NCBI GenBank assembly: GCA_913775795.1
Contig: CAJYLT010000041.1
Span: forward strand, 1 to 41,025
DNA length: 41,025 nt
From: an uncultured Sphingomonas sp.
GTDB lineage: Bacteria > Pseudomonadota > Alphaproteobacteria > Sphingomonadales > Sphingomonadaceae
Direction: 5' to 3'
Made by a program: the position numbers and the translations under genes. Shown one piece after another: positions 16,712 to 26,947 of this stretch (positions are counted from its first letter, which is position 1; each line of letters begins with the position of its first letter). A model generated the notes under the pieces. The model was not told where the DNA came from, searched no databases, and saw nothing but the letters and a program-made list of their open reading frames with translations.

Positions 16712-17449
16712 CTATCCGGCGTCGATCGACGCGCGAAGCGCCGCTACCGCCTCACCGCTGGTGGTGCGGGCGTCCGCTGCGGCGAAGCCGAAGGCGACGA
16801 GGCGCGGATCGCTCGCCGCGGCGATGCCGGCGGAGGCGTGGATTTCAGACGCGCCCGTCGCCGCCAGGATCGCGGCGGCGTTCCCCGCGCGTACGCCCGC
16901 ACCCGGCATGATCGCGATGCGCCCGGCGGCGCGCGCGGTCATGCGCGCCAGTGTCTCGATGCCGTCCGCCGCGCTTTGCGCGCCACCCGAGGACAGGATG
17001 CGGTGATAGCCGAGCGCCACGGCGGGCTCGACCGCGTCGACCGGATCGGCGAGCAGGTCGACGGCGCGATGCAGCGTCAAATCGATATCGGGCCGCAGCG
17101 CCCGTGCGGTCGCCGCGAACCAGCCCAGCGTCTCGATATCGAGCCGGTCGCCGATCGCCGCGCCGAAGACGAGGCCGTCGGCGCCGGCCGCGATCGCCGC
17201 GCGCATCTCGGCCGCGATCAGGTCGCGTTCGTCCGCGGCATAAGCGAAATCGCCGGCGCGCGGCCGGACCATCGCGTGGACGCGCCGCCCCTCGGCCGCC
17301 GCCGCCGCCGCGACGAGCGCGACGAGCGCGGGCGTCGGCGTCAGTCCGCCGACCGCCAGCGCGCCGCACAGTTCCAGCCGGTCCGCCCCGGCGGCCAGCG
17401 CCGTGCGCGCGCCCGCCAGGCTTTCGACGCAGATTTCGAGGATCGCCAT
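16712..17449 (-). CDS. cutC: CutC-family TIM-barrel protein
   Basis: This 245-residue protein has normal length for the family. It opens with ILEICVESLAGARTALAAGADRLELC, contains VHAMVRPRAGDFAY, then GADGLVFGA, LTLHRAVDLL, RILSSGGAQSA and IMPGAGVRAGN, all CutC landmarks. CutC has been linked to copper homeostasis, but its biochemical role is poorly settled, and its fold is a TIM barrel. It converges on the TIM-barrel sugar genes, which raises the option of a role in the same carbon pathway. Start ATG 17449 gives the standard CutC N-terminus. An upstream in-frame ATG (17488) would add 13 unrelated residues. Confidence 0.9.
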   Translation of the reverse strand: MAILEICVESLAGARTALAAGADRLELCGALAVGGLTPTPALVALVAAAAAAEGRRVHAMVRPRAGDFAYAADERDLIAAEMRAAIAAGADGLVFGAAIGDRLDIETLGWFAATARALRPDIDLTLHRAVDLLADPVDAVEPAVALGYHRILSSGGAQSAADGIETLARMTARAAGRIAIMPGAGVRAGNAAAILAATGASEIHASAGIAAASDPRLVAFGFAAADARTTSGEAVAALRASIDAG

Positions 17450-17513
17450 GCCCGTCCCGCCGCCTTCCTGCCTTTGGATCGGTGCCATGCGTAGGGAGCC
17501 CGGCCGAGCGCTG

Positions 17514-17549
17514 TCAAACCGGATGGGCGATTCAAACCGTAGGGAAGAT
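17514..17549. repeat. Imperfect 18-bp tandem direct repeat upstream of cutC
   Basis: Two 18-bp units starting TCAAACCG (at 17514 and 17532) agree at about 14 of 18 positions. They lie 65-100 bases upstream of the cutC start, in a 123-base gap that has no other feature. The layout suits paired regulator sites, but nothing else supports this. Confidence 0.35.
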
Positions 17550-17572
17550 CTCCATCGCGCGTCGCTAACCAG

Positions 17573-18229
17573 TCACGGCGCGGGCCTTTTCCGATCGCCC
17601 CGTCGATCGCGGGCGAGCAGGTGGTCATGAATACGGGACAGCGTCAGCGTCGCGGCGAACGCGCCCGTTAGGCACATCAGCATGTCCCATTGCGTGTCCC
17701 AGGGATCGCCCTGCGTCCCCAGGAATTCGTCGGCCCCCTGTCCCAGCGCGGCGGCGGCGGCGAACTCGACCAGCTCGTAGGCCGCACTGACCGACAGGCA
17801 GCAGGCGATGACGAGCACCGTCAGCAGTCGCCCGGGGCGCAGCCCGCCCGCCCGCACCAGAAGCTCGCGCAGCACGATCGCCGGGACGAAACCCTGCACC
17901 AGATGGCCGAACCGGTCATAGGGATTGCGCGCAAGGCCCAGCCAATCCTGCACCGCAAAGCCCGCGGGCACGCGCGCATAGCTATAGGCGCCGCCCAGCA
18001 TCAGCACGAGCCCGTGGAAGGAGATCAGCCCGAGCGCGAGCGGCGTCAGCGGGAAACGCCGCCGCGTCGCCCAGAGGATCGGTAGCGCGATCAGGACGGG
18101 CGCCACCTCCATCCACCATGTCGCGCGATCGAAGGGGCGCCAGCCCGAGGCAAGCAGCGCCGCGCCCCAGCCGGCGGTGACGAGGATCAGCGGGGTGTCG
18201 CTCCCGATATTGGGTCGACCGCCGCGCAT
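17573..18229 (-). CDS. DUF2238 (YjdF-like) integral membrane protein
   Basis: This is a 218-residue, strongly hydrophobic protein with about six membrane helices (for example LILVTAGWGAALLASGW, VAPVLIALPILWAT, LLTVLVIACCLSVSAAYELVEF). The NPYDRFGHLVQGF segment and the AYELVEF...GTQGDPWDTQWDM segment are characteristic of the DUF2238 family. Its function is unknown. The conserved His, Asp and Glu residues in these segments hint at a metal or catalytic site. The ATG overlaps the stop of the upstream PH-domain gene by one base (TGATG), so the two are translationally coupled. It is the last gene of the yggS-HAD-PH-domain transcription unit. Confidence 0.85.
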   Translation of the reverse strand: MRGGRPNIGSDTPLILVTAGWGAALLASGWRPFDRATWWMEVAPVLIALPILWATRRRFPLTPLALGLISFHGLVLMLGGAYSYARVPAGFAVQDWLGLARNPYDRFGHLVQGFVPAIVLRELLVRAGGLRPGRLLTVLVIACCLSVSAAYELVEFAAAAALGQGADEFLGTQGDPWDTQWDMLMCLTGAFAATLTLSRIHDHLLARDRRGDRKRPAP

Positions 18230-18771
18230 CAGGCGCCGAACCTCGATTCCAGTCGGACCAGCACGTCGCGAATCTCGGTCAGCAAGGCGGCCTGCGCATC
18301 GACGGGCCGCGGCCCGGTATCGTTGGCGTCGAGCGCGTCGCGCTGCTGAAGGATCCGGTCGCGAACCGCTCGCGCGTTGACGAGGCCGATAAGGTCGGCG
18401 TCCGACTTGCCCGTCGCGGCATTGCTCTGGCCCGCGGTTTCGATCCGCAATTGAAGGATGCCGAACGCGGCGAGCAGCGGTCCCTCGCGGATCGAGATGT
18501 CCTGGATCTTGTCGAGCGGGATCGTCATTTCGCGGCGAAACAGGACGCCGCGCGCGATGACGACGCTCCGTTCGGTCAGGTCGCAGCGCAGCGACGCGAA
18601 ATAGCGGCGCGTCCAGAGCGGCCCGAAGATCAGCCATACCGGCAAGAGCGGCAGGCCGATAACTGAAGCGACGAACGGCAGCCCCCAATAGGCGAGCATG
18701 TAGAGGCGCAGCTTGGGACTGAACGCGCCGCGCAGCAGGACCGATGGTTCGCCGGGCGTCGTCTCGTTCAT
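18229..18771 (-). CDS. Bacterial PH-domain (bPH2/YdbT-like) membrane protein
   Basis: This 180-residue protein has two adjacent hydrophobic segments near residues 25-50, then a bacterial pleckstrin-homology-type domain. The domain signature is clear: CDLTERSVVIARGVLFRRE, then IPLDKIQDISIREGPL, and 'FGILQLRIETAG'. The last ~50 residues look alpha-helical and acidic (LQQRDALDAND... LLTEIRDVLVRLESRFG). Family members are membrane proteins of unclear role, some linked to envelope stress. The ribosome-binding site lies in the 3' arm of a hairpin (see 18775-18797). The stop is coupled to the downstream DUF2238 gene. Confidence 0.85.
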   Translation of the reverse strand: MNETTPGEPSVLLRGAFSPKLRLYMLAYWGLPFVASVIGLPLLPVWLIFGPLWTRRYFASLRCDLTERSVVIARGVLFRREMTIPLDKIQDISIREGPLLAAFGILQLRIETAGQSNAATGKSDADLIGLVNARAVRDRILQQRDALDANDTGPRPVDAQAALLTEIRDVLVRLESRFGA

Positions 18772-18774
18772 CGC

Positions 18775-18797
18775 ATCCCCCTGTTTCTTAGGGGGAT
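18775..18797 (-). promoter_or_regulatory. Hairpin that includes the ribosome-binding site of the PH-domain gene
   Basis: On the minus strand, ATCCCCCT and AGGGGGAT form a perfect 8-bp stem with a 7-base loop (AAGAAAC). The 3' arm is the AGGGGG Shine-Dalgarno of the PH-domain gene, 5 bases before its ATG. No T run follows, so it is not a standard terminator. It could limit translation of this gene relative to the HAD gene upstream. Confidence 0.5.
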
Positions 18798-18801
18798 CGT
18801 A

Positions 18802-19467
18802 TCAAAGCCCGATCGCCCGCGCGACCTCGCCGAAGTCGGCGGCGATGGCCTGTACGCCGATCGCGCGCAGCACTGCGGCGTGATCGGGCGGGCAGTGGGT
18901 GCCCGCGCACAGCCCGATGACGTATCCGCCCGACGCGACCGCGCCGGTTGCGCCGACGGGCGAATCCTCGAGGATCGCGCAATCCTCGATCGGTACGCCG
19001 ATCGCCGCGGCGGCGTGCAGATAGATGTCGGGGGCGGGCTTGCCGCGCGCGACATGCTCCTTGCCCGAATAGACATGGCTTCCGAACGCGTCCTCCAGCC
19101 CCAGATGGCGCAGGTGGGTGCGGATCCAGTGCACCGAAGAGGACGAGGCGATCGCCCGCGGCAGCTCGGGCGGCAGCGACCGGACGAAGGCGACCGCGCC
19201 CGCGACCTCGCCGATCCCGCCCTGAAGCACGCGCTGGTTCTCGATCTCGCGCTCGGCGTGGAAGCCTTCGGGCAAGGGCCGGCCGATCCGCCCTTCGATC
19301 GCGTCGATGAAGGCGCGGCCCGACAGGCCCATATAATGCCGCATCGCCTCGGCCGGGCTGTGCGGATGGCCGATGCCGGTCAGGTATTCGGCGAGGTGGC
19401 GATTGCCCTCATATTCGCTTTCGACGAGCACGCCGTCGAAGTCGAAGATCAGCCCCGCGACCTTCAT
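18802..19467 (-). CDS. HAD-superfamily phosphatase (beta-phosphoglucomutase/phosphatase-like)
   Basis: This is a 221-residue HAD subfamily IA hydrolase that removes phosphate from a small sugar phosphate or similar metabolite. Motif I is intact (D9-F-D11 in IFDFDGVLVESE). Motif II is the serine run AIASSSS, motif III the Lys in RGKPAPDIYL, and motif IV the acidic ILEDSPVG. A helical cap lies between about residues 18 and 85. The specific substrate cannot be read. Its ATG overlaps the yggS stop by 4 bases (ATGA). The gap to the next gene is 30 bases and holds a hairpin. Confidence 0.9.
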   Translation of the reverse strand: MKVAGLIFDFDGVLVESEYEGNRHLAEYLTGIGHPHSPAEAMRHYMGLSGRAFIDAIEGRIGRPLPEGFHAEREIENQRVLQGGIGEVAGAVAFVRSLPPELPRAIASSSSVHWIRTHLRHLGLEDAFGSHVYSGKEHVARGKPAPDIYLHAAAAIGVPIEDCAILEDSPVGATGAVASGGYVIGLCAGTHCPPDHAAVLRAIGVQAIAADFGEVARAIGL

Positions 19468-20132
19468 GCTCGCCCCCCGAACAGAGCGGTGCCGACGCGG
19501 ACATGCGTCGCGCCGATCGTGACCGCGGTCGGATAGTCGCCCGACATGCCCATGCTAAGGCCATCCAGCCCATGGTCGCGCGCCAGCTTGGCGAGCAGCG
19601 CGAAATAGGGGGCGGGTTCGACCCCCAGCGGCGGCACCGCCATCAGGCCCGCGATGGGCAGGCCGGCATCGCGCGCCTCCGCCAGCAATGCCGGCAGGTC
19701 TGTGACCGCGCAGCCGCCCTTCTGGTCCTCGACACCGATATTGACCTGGATGAAGCAGGCGGGGCGGCGGCCTGATTTGTCCATCGCCTTGGCAAGTGCG
19801 GTGACGAGGCTGGGGCGGTCGACCGAATGGATCGCGTCGAACAGCGCGGCCGCCGCCTCGGCTTTGTTCGACTGGAGCTGGCCGACGAGGTGGAGGACGA
19901 TGCCCGGCGTCTCCTCGCGCAGTGCGGGCCATTTGCCCTCCGCCTCCTGCACGCGGTTCTCGCCGAAATGGCGCTGGCCGGCGGCGATCAGGGGGCGGAT
20001 CGCGTCGGCATCGTGCGTCTTGGAGACCGCGATCAGCGTCACCGCCTCGGGCTTGCGGCCCGCCGTGGCGGCAGCGCGGGCGATCTCGGCCTGAACGGCG
20101 GTCAGGCGGGCGGCGGCATCGTCGTGGCTCAT
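19464..20132 (-). CDS. yggS: YggS-family pyridoxal-5'-phosphate homeostasis protein
   Basis: This 222-residue PLP-binding protein of the alanine-racemase fold type keeps vitamin B6 and amino-acid pools balanced and has no known catalytic reaction. PLP would link to K38 (TLIAVSKTH). The landmarks HFGENRVQEAEGKWP, LHLVGQLQSNKA, FIQVNIG and the C-terminal LSMGMSGDYPTAVTIGATHVRVGTALFG are all family signatures. It is the first gene of a minus-strand unit. Its start lies only 22 bases from the divergent thiamine-phosphate-synthase-like gene. Confidence 0.95.
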   Translation of the reverse strand: MSHDDAAARLTAVQAEIARAAATAGRKPEAVTLIAVSKTHDADAIRPLIAAGQRHFGENRVQEAEGKWPALREETPGIVLHLVGQLQSNKAEAAAALFDAIHSVDRPSLVTALAKAMDKSGRRPACFIQVNIGVEDQKGGCAVTDLPALLAEARDAGLPIAGLMAVPPLGVEPAPYFALLAKLARDHGLDGLSMGMSGDYPTAVTIGATHVRVGTALFGGRA

Positions 20133-20154
20133 CGCGCGCGCTATAGGGGCCCGG

Positions 20155-20682
20155 ATGCGTGCCCGCCACCCTTCGACGCTGCCCCGGCTGTGGCTGATGA
20201 CCGACGAGCGGCTGGGCGAGGGGCTGTGGGATGCGCTGGCGGCGTTGCCGCGCGGATCGGGGGTGATCTTTCGCGATTATGCGACGCCGCGGGCAGAACG
20301 ACACGCCCGATTGGCGCGCGTGCTGGCAGTGGCGAAGCGGCGGCGGCTGGTGGTGGTGCGCGCAGGCGACGTGCCGATGCACGGCGAGATGGGCGTGCAT
20401 AACGGGCGCGGGCGGGGGCTTCTGACCGCGGCAGTGCACGACCGGAAGGAGTTGGTTGCGGCGCGCCGGGCTGACGCCGACCTGATCTTCGTGTCGCCGG
20501 TGTTCCCCACCCGCTCGCACCCGGGTGCGCGGACGCTCGGGCCGGTGCGGCTGGGGCTGATGTTGCGCGGCGCGACTTCACCAGCGATCGCGCTCGGCGG
20601 CATGGACGCGCGGGCGTTCAGGCGGCTGCGCGGGCTGGGGCTGCACGGATGGGCCGCGATCGACGGCCTGTCCAAAGCTTAG
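20155..20682 (+). CDS. Thiamine phosphate synthase-like protein (ThiE/TenI family)
   Basis: This 175-residue TIM-barrel-like protein is shorter than a typical ThiE (~210). It has the TMP-synthase/TenI pattern: LWLMTDERLG, then 'IFRDYATPRAERHARL', LVVVRAGDVPMHG, and the phosphate-binding strand LIFVSPVFPTRSHPGA, then PAIALGGMDARAFRRLRGLGLHGWAAID. The second signature matches the ThiE/TenI 'SPVFPT' motif. The length and the weak match to the ThiE pyrophosphate-binding residues suggest TenI-like or divergent activity rather than certain ThiE. There are only 22 bases between it and yggS. No Shine-Dalgarno is clear and TATAGG lies about 10 bases before the ATG, so the message may be leaderless. 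Confidence 0.75.
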   Translation: MRARHPSTLPRLWLMTDERLGEGLWDALAALPRGSGVIFRDYATPRAERHARLARVLAVAKRRRLVVVRAGDVPMHGEMGVHNGRGRGLLTAAVHDRKELVAARRADADLIFVSPVFPTRSHPGARTLGPVRLGLMLRGATSPAIALGGMDARAFRRLRGLGLHGWAAIDGLSKA

Positions 20683-21416
20683 AAGCGGAAGGCGGTGCCC
20701 ACATACACCGCCTGGCTGTCGCGGCGGGTGTCGGTCAGTTGCGGCATGCGTAGCCGCTCTTCGTCGGCGCGATAGCGGACGCCCGCGGTCACGTCGAAAT
20801 TGCGCGTGAGCGAATAGGAGGTGCCGAGATCGACCGAATAGCTGGGCGCGTCGGCGACGAGGCGTGGCTCGCTGCCGGTCGGCTTGTCGGCGCGGGCCTG
20901 GACCCGGCCGCTCAGCCGCTTGCCGGTATAGCTGACGCCGAGGTCGACCGCCTCGCGGCTGCCGGGCAGCGCGCCGAGGTCGACGCGCGAGACGTCGCCG
21001 GACACGGCGAACCGCTTCCAGCCCACCGACATGCCGAGGTTGTAGGCGATCGGCTGCATGCTGGCGGCGGCGACGGTCGGGATCGTCACGCTGGCGGTGC
21101 GCAGCGCCTCGCCCCCGCGGGCGGTGCGGGCACGGACCGCGACGGTCACGTCCTGACGCTTGCTCTGCTGCTCCGACGGCGTGAAGCGGAAGCCGGTTGC
21201 CGACAGCCCGCTGCGCGACAGGGCGGCGGCGAGGCGCGGGTCGGCGGCGGCGGGGGTAAACGAGCCGATGCCCGAGCGATTACCGGCCGAAGCCTGGCCA
21301 CGGCGCGCGAATCGCAGCTCGTCGGGACGCGGTGCACCGGACGCCGGAACGAGCGCGAGCGCAGTGGTGGCAAGCACCCCCGCACCAAGCCCGATCATGG
21401 CAGCCCGCAACCTCAC
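20679..21416 (-). CDS. Outer-membrane beta-barrel candidate, function unknown
   Basis: This 245-residue protein starts with a signal peptide (MRLRAAMIGLGAGVLATTALAL..., cleavage near SGA). The N-terminal half of the mature part is polar and low in structure signals, including FTPSEQQSKRQDVTVAVRAR. From about residue 110 alternating strands appear (AYNLGMSVGWKRFAVSGDVSRVDL, VDLGVSYTGKRLSGRVQAR, YSVDLGTSYSLTRNFDVTAGVRYR). The last residues, AVYVGTAFRF, end in Phe as BAM-recognised barrels do. A GTG start at 21416 has GAGGGG 6 bases upstream. An in-frame ATG further upstream lacks support. The barrel would be small (8-10 strands). It overlaps the thiE-like stop by 4 bases, convergently. Confidence 0.72.
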   Translation of the reverse strand: MRLRAAMIGLGAGVLATTALALVPASGAPRPDELRFARRGQASAGNRSGIGSFTPAAADPRLAAALSRSGLSATGFRFTPSEQQSKRQDVTVAVRARTARGGEALRTASVTIPTVAAASMQPIAYNLGMSVGWKRFAVSGDVSRVDLGALPGSREAVDLGVSYTGKRLSGRVQARADKPTGSEPRLVADAPSYSVDLGTSYSLTRNFDVTAGVRYRADEERLRMPQLTDTRRDSQAVYVGTAFRF

Positions 21417-21597
21417 GCGAATCCCCTCTATTTCGTTCGGAGGCATTACCATGGTTCGCGCGCGGCGTTCCACTGGCCCGGGCGATTTAGACGGAGTGTT
21501 GCACGGGGTCCACAATCGCGCTGCCGCGCCATCGCTTGCTCCGTCCACGGTAGCGCCTATAGAGAGCCGGTATTCGCTTATCTCGAGGACTTCGCCG

Positions 21598-22023
21598 ATG
21601 TCGCGCCGCCTGGCCCTAGCCCTTCCGCTCGTGTTCGCGCTCGCTGCCTGCGGCGGCAAGGGCGAGCGTCCGCGCGACCTCGCCGCCAGCCAGATCACGA
21701 CGATCGGCGTCAACAGCTATCTCTGGCGCGCCAGCCTCGAGACGCTGAGCTTCATGCCGCTCCTCCAGACCGATTCGAATGGCGGCGTGATCGTGACCGA
21801 CTGGTACGTGAACCCCAACACGCCGGGCGAGCGGATGAAGGTCACGGTGACGATCCTCGACCAGGACCTGCGCGCCGATGCGCTGCGCGTGACCGCTCAG
21901 CGCGAGGTCAACCAGACCGGCCAATGGGTCGCCGCGCCGGTACAGGCAGCGACGGTCCAGAAGCTCGAGGACATCATCCTGACCCGCGCCCGCGACATGC
22001 GCCGCGGCGCGGTGGCCGGCTGA
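21598..22023 (+). CDS. DUF3576 lipoprotein
   Basis: This 141-residue protein begins with a lipoprotein signal whose lipobox ends LAAC, making C18 the lipidated residue. The mature part matches the DUF3576 family: IGVNSYLWRASLETLSFMPLLQTDSNGGVIVTDWY, then 'VTVTILDQDLRADALRVTAQREV'. Function is unknown. The family typically sits directly upstream of leuS and lptE in alphaproteobacteria, as here, so a role near LPS transport or the outer membrane is plausible but unproven. A GAGGA site lies 8 bases before the ATG. The leuS gene starts 54 bases downstream and is probably in the same operon. Confidence 0.9.
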   Translation: MSRRLALALPLVFALAACGGKGERPRDLAASQITTIGVNSYLWRASLETLSFMPLLQTDSNGGVIVTDWYVNPNTPGERMKVTVTILDQDLRADALRVTAQREVNQTGQWVAAPVQAATVQKLEDIILTRARDMRRGAVAG

Positions 22024-22077
22024 TTTGAAGGTCCGGTCGGCGCCGGTCGCGCGCCGGCTTTCGACGGAGTTTAGAGC

Positions 22078-24575
<2,498 letters not shown>

Positions 24576-24579
<4 letters not shown>

Positions 24580-25082
24580 TCCGCGCCGCTGCCCTGCTCG
24601 CCCTTTCCGCCGCGCTGGTCGGCGGCTGTGCGCTGCGCCCGCTCTATGGCGGCGGGCCGGACGGGGCGGTGCGCCAGACGCTGGGCGCGGTCGAGGTCGC
24701 GCCGATCGCCGGTCAGAATGGCTGGCTGGTCGCCAATGCGCTGCGCGACCGGCTTTCGAACGGTGAGGGGCAGGGGGGCGCGCGCTATCGGCTTCAGGTG
24801 ACGCTCGACGACGAGATCATCGGGCTGGGCGTCCGGCGCAACGACACGATCACGCGCGAGCGGCGGACACTGCGCGCGCGCTATCAGCTCGTCGATGCGG
24901 CGACCGGCGGCGTCGTGCTCGACGCGACCGCGGGGTCGGACGCGGGGATCGACGTGGTCAGCAGCGAATATGCGACGATCGCCGCCGAGCAGTCGGCGCT
25001 CGAACGCCTGTCGGGCATCGTCGCCGACCGCATCGTCGCGCGCATCGCGCTATACGCACAGCGTTCCCAGGACGGCGAATGA
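24576..25082 (+). CDS. lptE: LPS-assembly lipoprotein LptE
   Basis: LptE is the outer-membrane lipoprotein that plugs LptD for LPS insertion. This 168-residue protein has a lipoprotein signal with lipobox VGGC, so C18 is lipidated. It is followed by [10 protein letters not shown], a typical alphaproteobacterial LptE opening. The rest is a strand-rich domain ([36 protein letters not shown]) ending in a helix of family type ([22 protein letters not shown]). The start is GTG at 24576, inside the leuS stop (GTGA). Its own stop overlaps the ATG of holA by 4 bases, the usual leuS-lptE-holA order. Confidence 0.92.
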
Positions 25083-26095
25083 ACCTCAAGCCCGCGCAGA
25101 TGCGGGCGCGGCTCGAAAAGCCCGACGAGGGGACGCGCCTGTATCTCCTCTACGGCCCCGACGAATCGGGGACGGGCGAGCTCGCCGCGGTGCTCCAGCG
25201 CGCGCTGGGCGTGGGGGTGGAGCGCGTCGACATGGACGGCGCGATGCTCAAGGGCAATCCGGGGCGTCTCGCCGACGAGGCGGCGTCGATGTCGCTGTTC
25301 GGGGACAAGCGCTTCATCCGCGTGACCGGCATGGGCGAGGAAAGCCTCGAGGCCGTCACGCTGCTCCTGAACGCCGAGCGGGCGGGCAATCCCGTCGTCG
25401 CGATCGCGCCCTCGGTGCGCAAGACGGGCAAGCTGGTGAAGCTGGTCGAGGCCGCGAACAACGCCGCTGCCGCGGCCTTCTATGTACCCGAGGGGGCGGA
25501 TGCCGCGCGCCTCGCCGCACAGATCGCGCGCGAGCATGGACTGCGCCTCGGCGGCGGTTGTGCCGAGCGGCTGGTCGCGGCGACGGGCGGCGACCGCGCT
25601 GTGATGGTGCGCGAGATCGAGAAGCTCGCCCTCTATCTCGATGCTGCCCCGGAGCGGCCGGCCGATTGCGGGCCTGAGGTGTTCGACGTGGTGGGCGCGG
25701 TGCTCGACGAAAGCGCGATGGGCGCCGCGATCGAGGCGGTAGTGGGCGGCGATCCCGTGACCGCGGGCGTGGAACTGGCGGCGATCGCCGAAGACAATCT
25801 CGCCATCCCGACGCTGCGCCAGCTCGCCAAGCGCCTCATCGCGCTCGCCGACATGCGCCGCGAGGTTGAAAGCGGCGACGCCGCGGCGGTGGTGGTGAAG
25901 CGCCACCGCGTGTTCTGGAAGGAAGAGGCCGCGACGATCCGCGCGTTGCAGCGCTGGAACGCGGCGCAGCTCGCCCGCGCGGTCGAGCGGGTGCGCACCG
26001 CCGAGCGCGCGATCGTCGCACCGGGCAATGCGGGCGCGATCCTGGCGGAGGTCGAGGGGCTGGCGATCGCGCGGATGGGGCAGCGTTTGGGTTGA
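25079..26095 (+). CDS. holA: DNA polymerase III delta subunit
   Basis: HolA is the clamp-loader subunit that opens the beta sliding clamp. The 338-residue length is typical. The N-terminal segment (YLLYGPDESGTGELAAVL) is the degenerate P-loop-like start of the family, and FGDKRFIRVTGMGEESL and the later 'VREIEKLALYLD' fit delta. The C-terminal helical domain carries the family's LRQLAKRLIALADMR segment. The ATG overlaps the lptE stop (ATGA), completing an operon DUF3576-leuS-lptE-holA. It ends 3 bases from the convergent aguB. Confidence 0.94.
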   Translation: MNLKPAQMRARLEKPDEGTRLYLLYGPDESGTGELAAVLQRALGVGVERVDMDGAMLKGNPGRLADEAASMSLFGDKRFIRVTGMGEESLEAVTLLLNAERAGNPVVAIAPSVRKTGKLVKLVEAANNAAAAAFYVPEGADAARLAAQIAREHGLRLGGGCAERLVAATGGDRAVMVREIEKLALYLDAAPERPADCGPEVFDVVGAVLDESAMGAAIEAVVGGDPVTAGVELAAIAEDNLAIPTLRQLAKRLIALADMRREVESGDAAAVVVKRHRVFWKEEAATIRALQRWNAAQLARAVERVRTAERAIVAPGNAGAILAEVEGLAIARMGQRLG

Positions 26096-26098
26096 GGT

Positions 26099-26947
26099 TC
26101 AGATATCCTCGACCAGCCGCCGATACAGATCTGGCCGCCGGTCGCGGAAGAAGCCCATGCCCGCGCGGTTCTTCTTCACGCGCGCGAGGTCGAGCGTCGC
26201 GGTCAGCACGCCGGTCTCCTCCGCACCGAACTCGGCAATAATCTCGCCGAACTCGTCGCAGATGAAGCTGTGGCCGTAGAAGACCTGCCCATGCTCGTTG
26301 CCGATCCGGTTCGACGCCACGACGGGCACGATGTTCGCCACCGCATGGCCCAGCATCGCCCGCCGCCACATGTGCCGCGTGTCGAGCGTCGGGTCGTGCG
26401 GCTCCGCGCCGATCGCGGTGGGGTAGAAGAGCAGCTCCGCCCCCATCAGCATCATCGCGCGCGCGGTTTCGGGATACCACTGGTCCCAGCAGATGCCGAC
26501 GCCCAGCTTCGCGCCCGGCCCGCCCCATACCTTGAAGCCGGTGTTGCCCGGGCGGAAATAGAATTTCTCCTCATAGCCCGGCCCGTCGGGAATATGGCTC
26601 TTGCGATAGACGCCCTCGATCCGCCCGCCGGGCGCGATCATCGCCAGCGAGTTGTAGTGATGCGGGCCGTCCGCTTCGAAGAAGCTGGTCGGGATGTAGA
26701 GGTCGAGCTCGTCCGCGAGCTTCTGCATCGCGAGAACCGCAGGGTGTTCGCCCACTGGCCGCGCGGTGGCGAACCACTCCTCCTCCTCGGTGCGGCAGAA
26801 ATATTCGCCCTCGAACAATTCGGGTGGCAGCACGACCTGTGCGCCGCGGCCCTTGGCCTCGCGCACCAGGTCGCTGACGGCAGCGATGTTGGCGTCGAGG
26901 TCGCGCGTGAAGGCGAGTTGCATCGCCGCGACGGTGACTTCGGTCAT
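26099..26947 (-). CDS. aguB: N-carbamoylputrescine amidase
   Basis: This nitrilase-superfamily enzyme hydrolyses N-carbamoylputrescine to putrescine, CO2 and ammonia, the second step of agmatine breakdown. The 282-residue length fits. The catalytic triad is complete: E43 (LPPELFEGEYF), K116 (YRKSHIP) and C153 (GICWDQWYPE). The PHDPTLDTRHMWRR segment and the C-terminal FFRDRRPDLY are typical of AguB. Its ATG overlaps the aguA stop by 4 bases (ATGA), so the two enzymes are made together. It converges on holA with a 3-base gap and no terminator. Confidence 0.95.
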   Translation of the reverse strand: MTEVTVAAMQLAFTRDLDANIAAVSDLVREAKGRGAQVVLPPELFEGEYFCRTEEEEWFATARPVGEHPAVLAMQKLADELDLYIPTSFFEADGPHHYNSLAMIAPGGRIEGVYRKSHIPDGPGYEEKFYFRPGNTGFKVWGGPGAKLGVGICWDQWYPETARAMMLMGAELLFYPTAIGAEPHDPTLDTRHMWRRAMLGHAVANIVPVVASNRIGNEHGQVFYGHSFICDEFGEIIAEFGAEETGVLTATLDLARVKKNRAGMGFFRDRRPDLYRRLVEDI

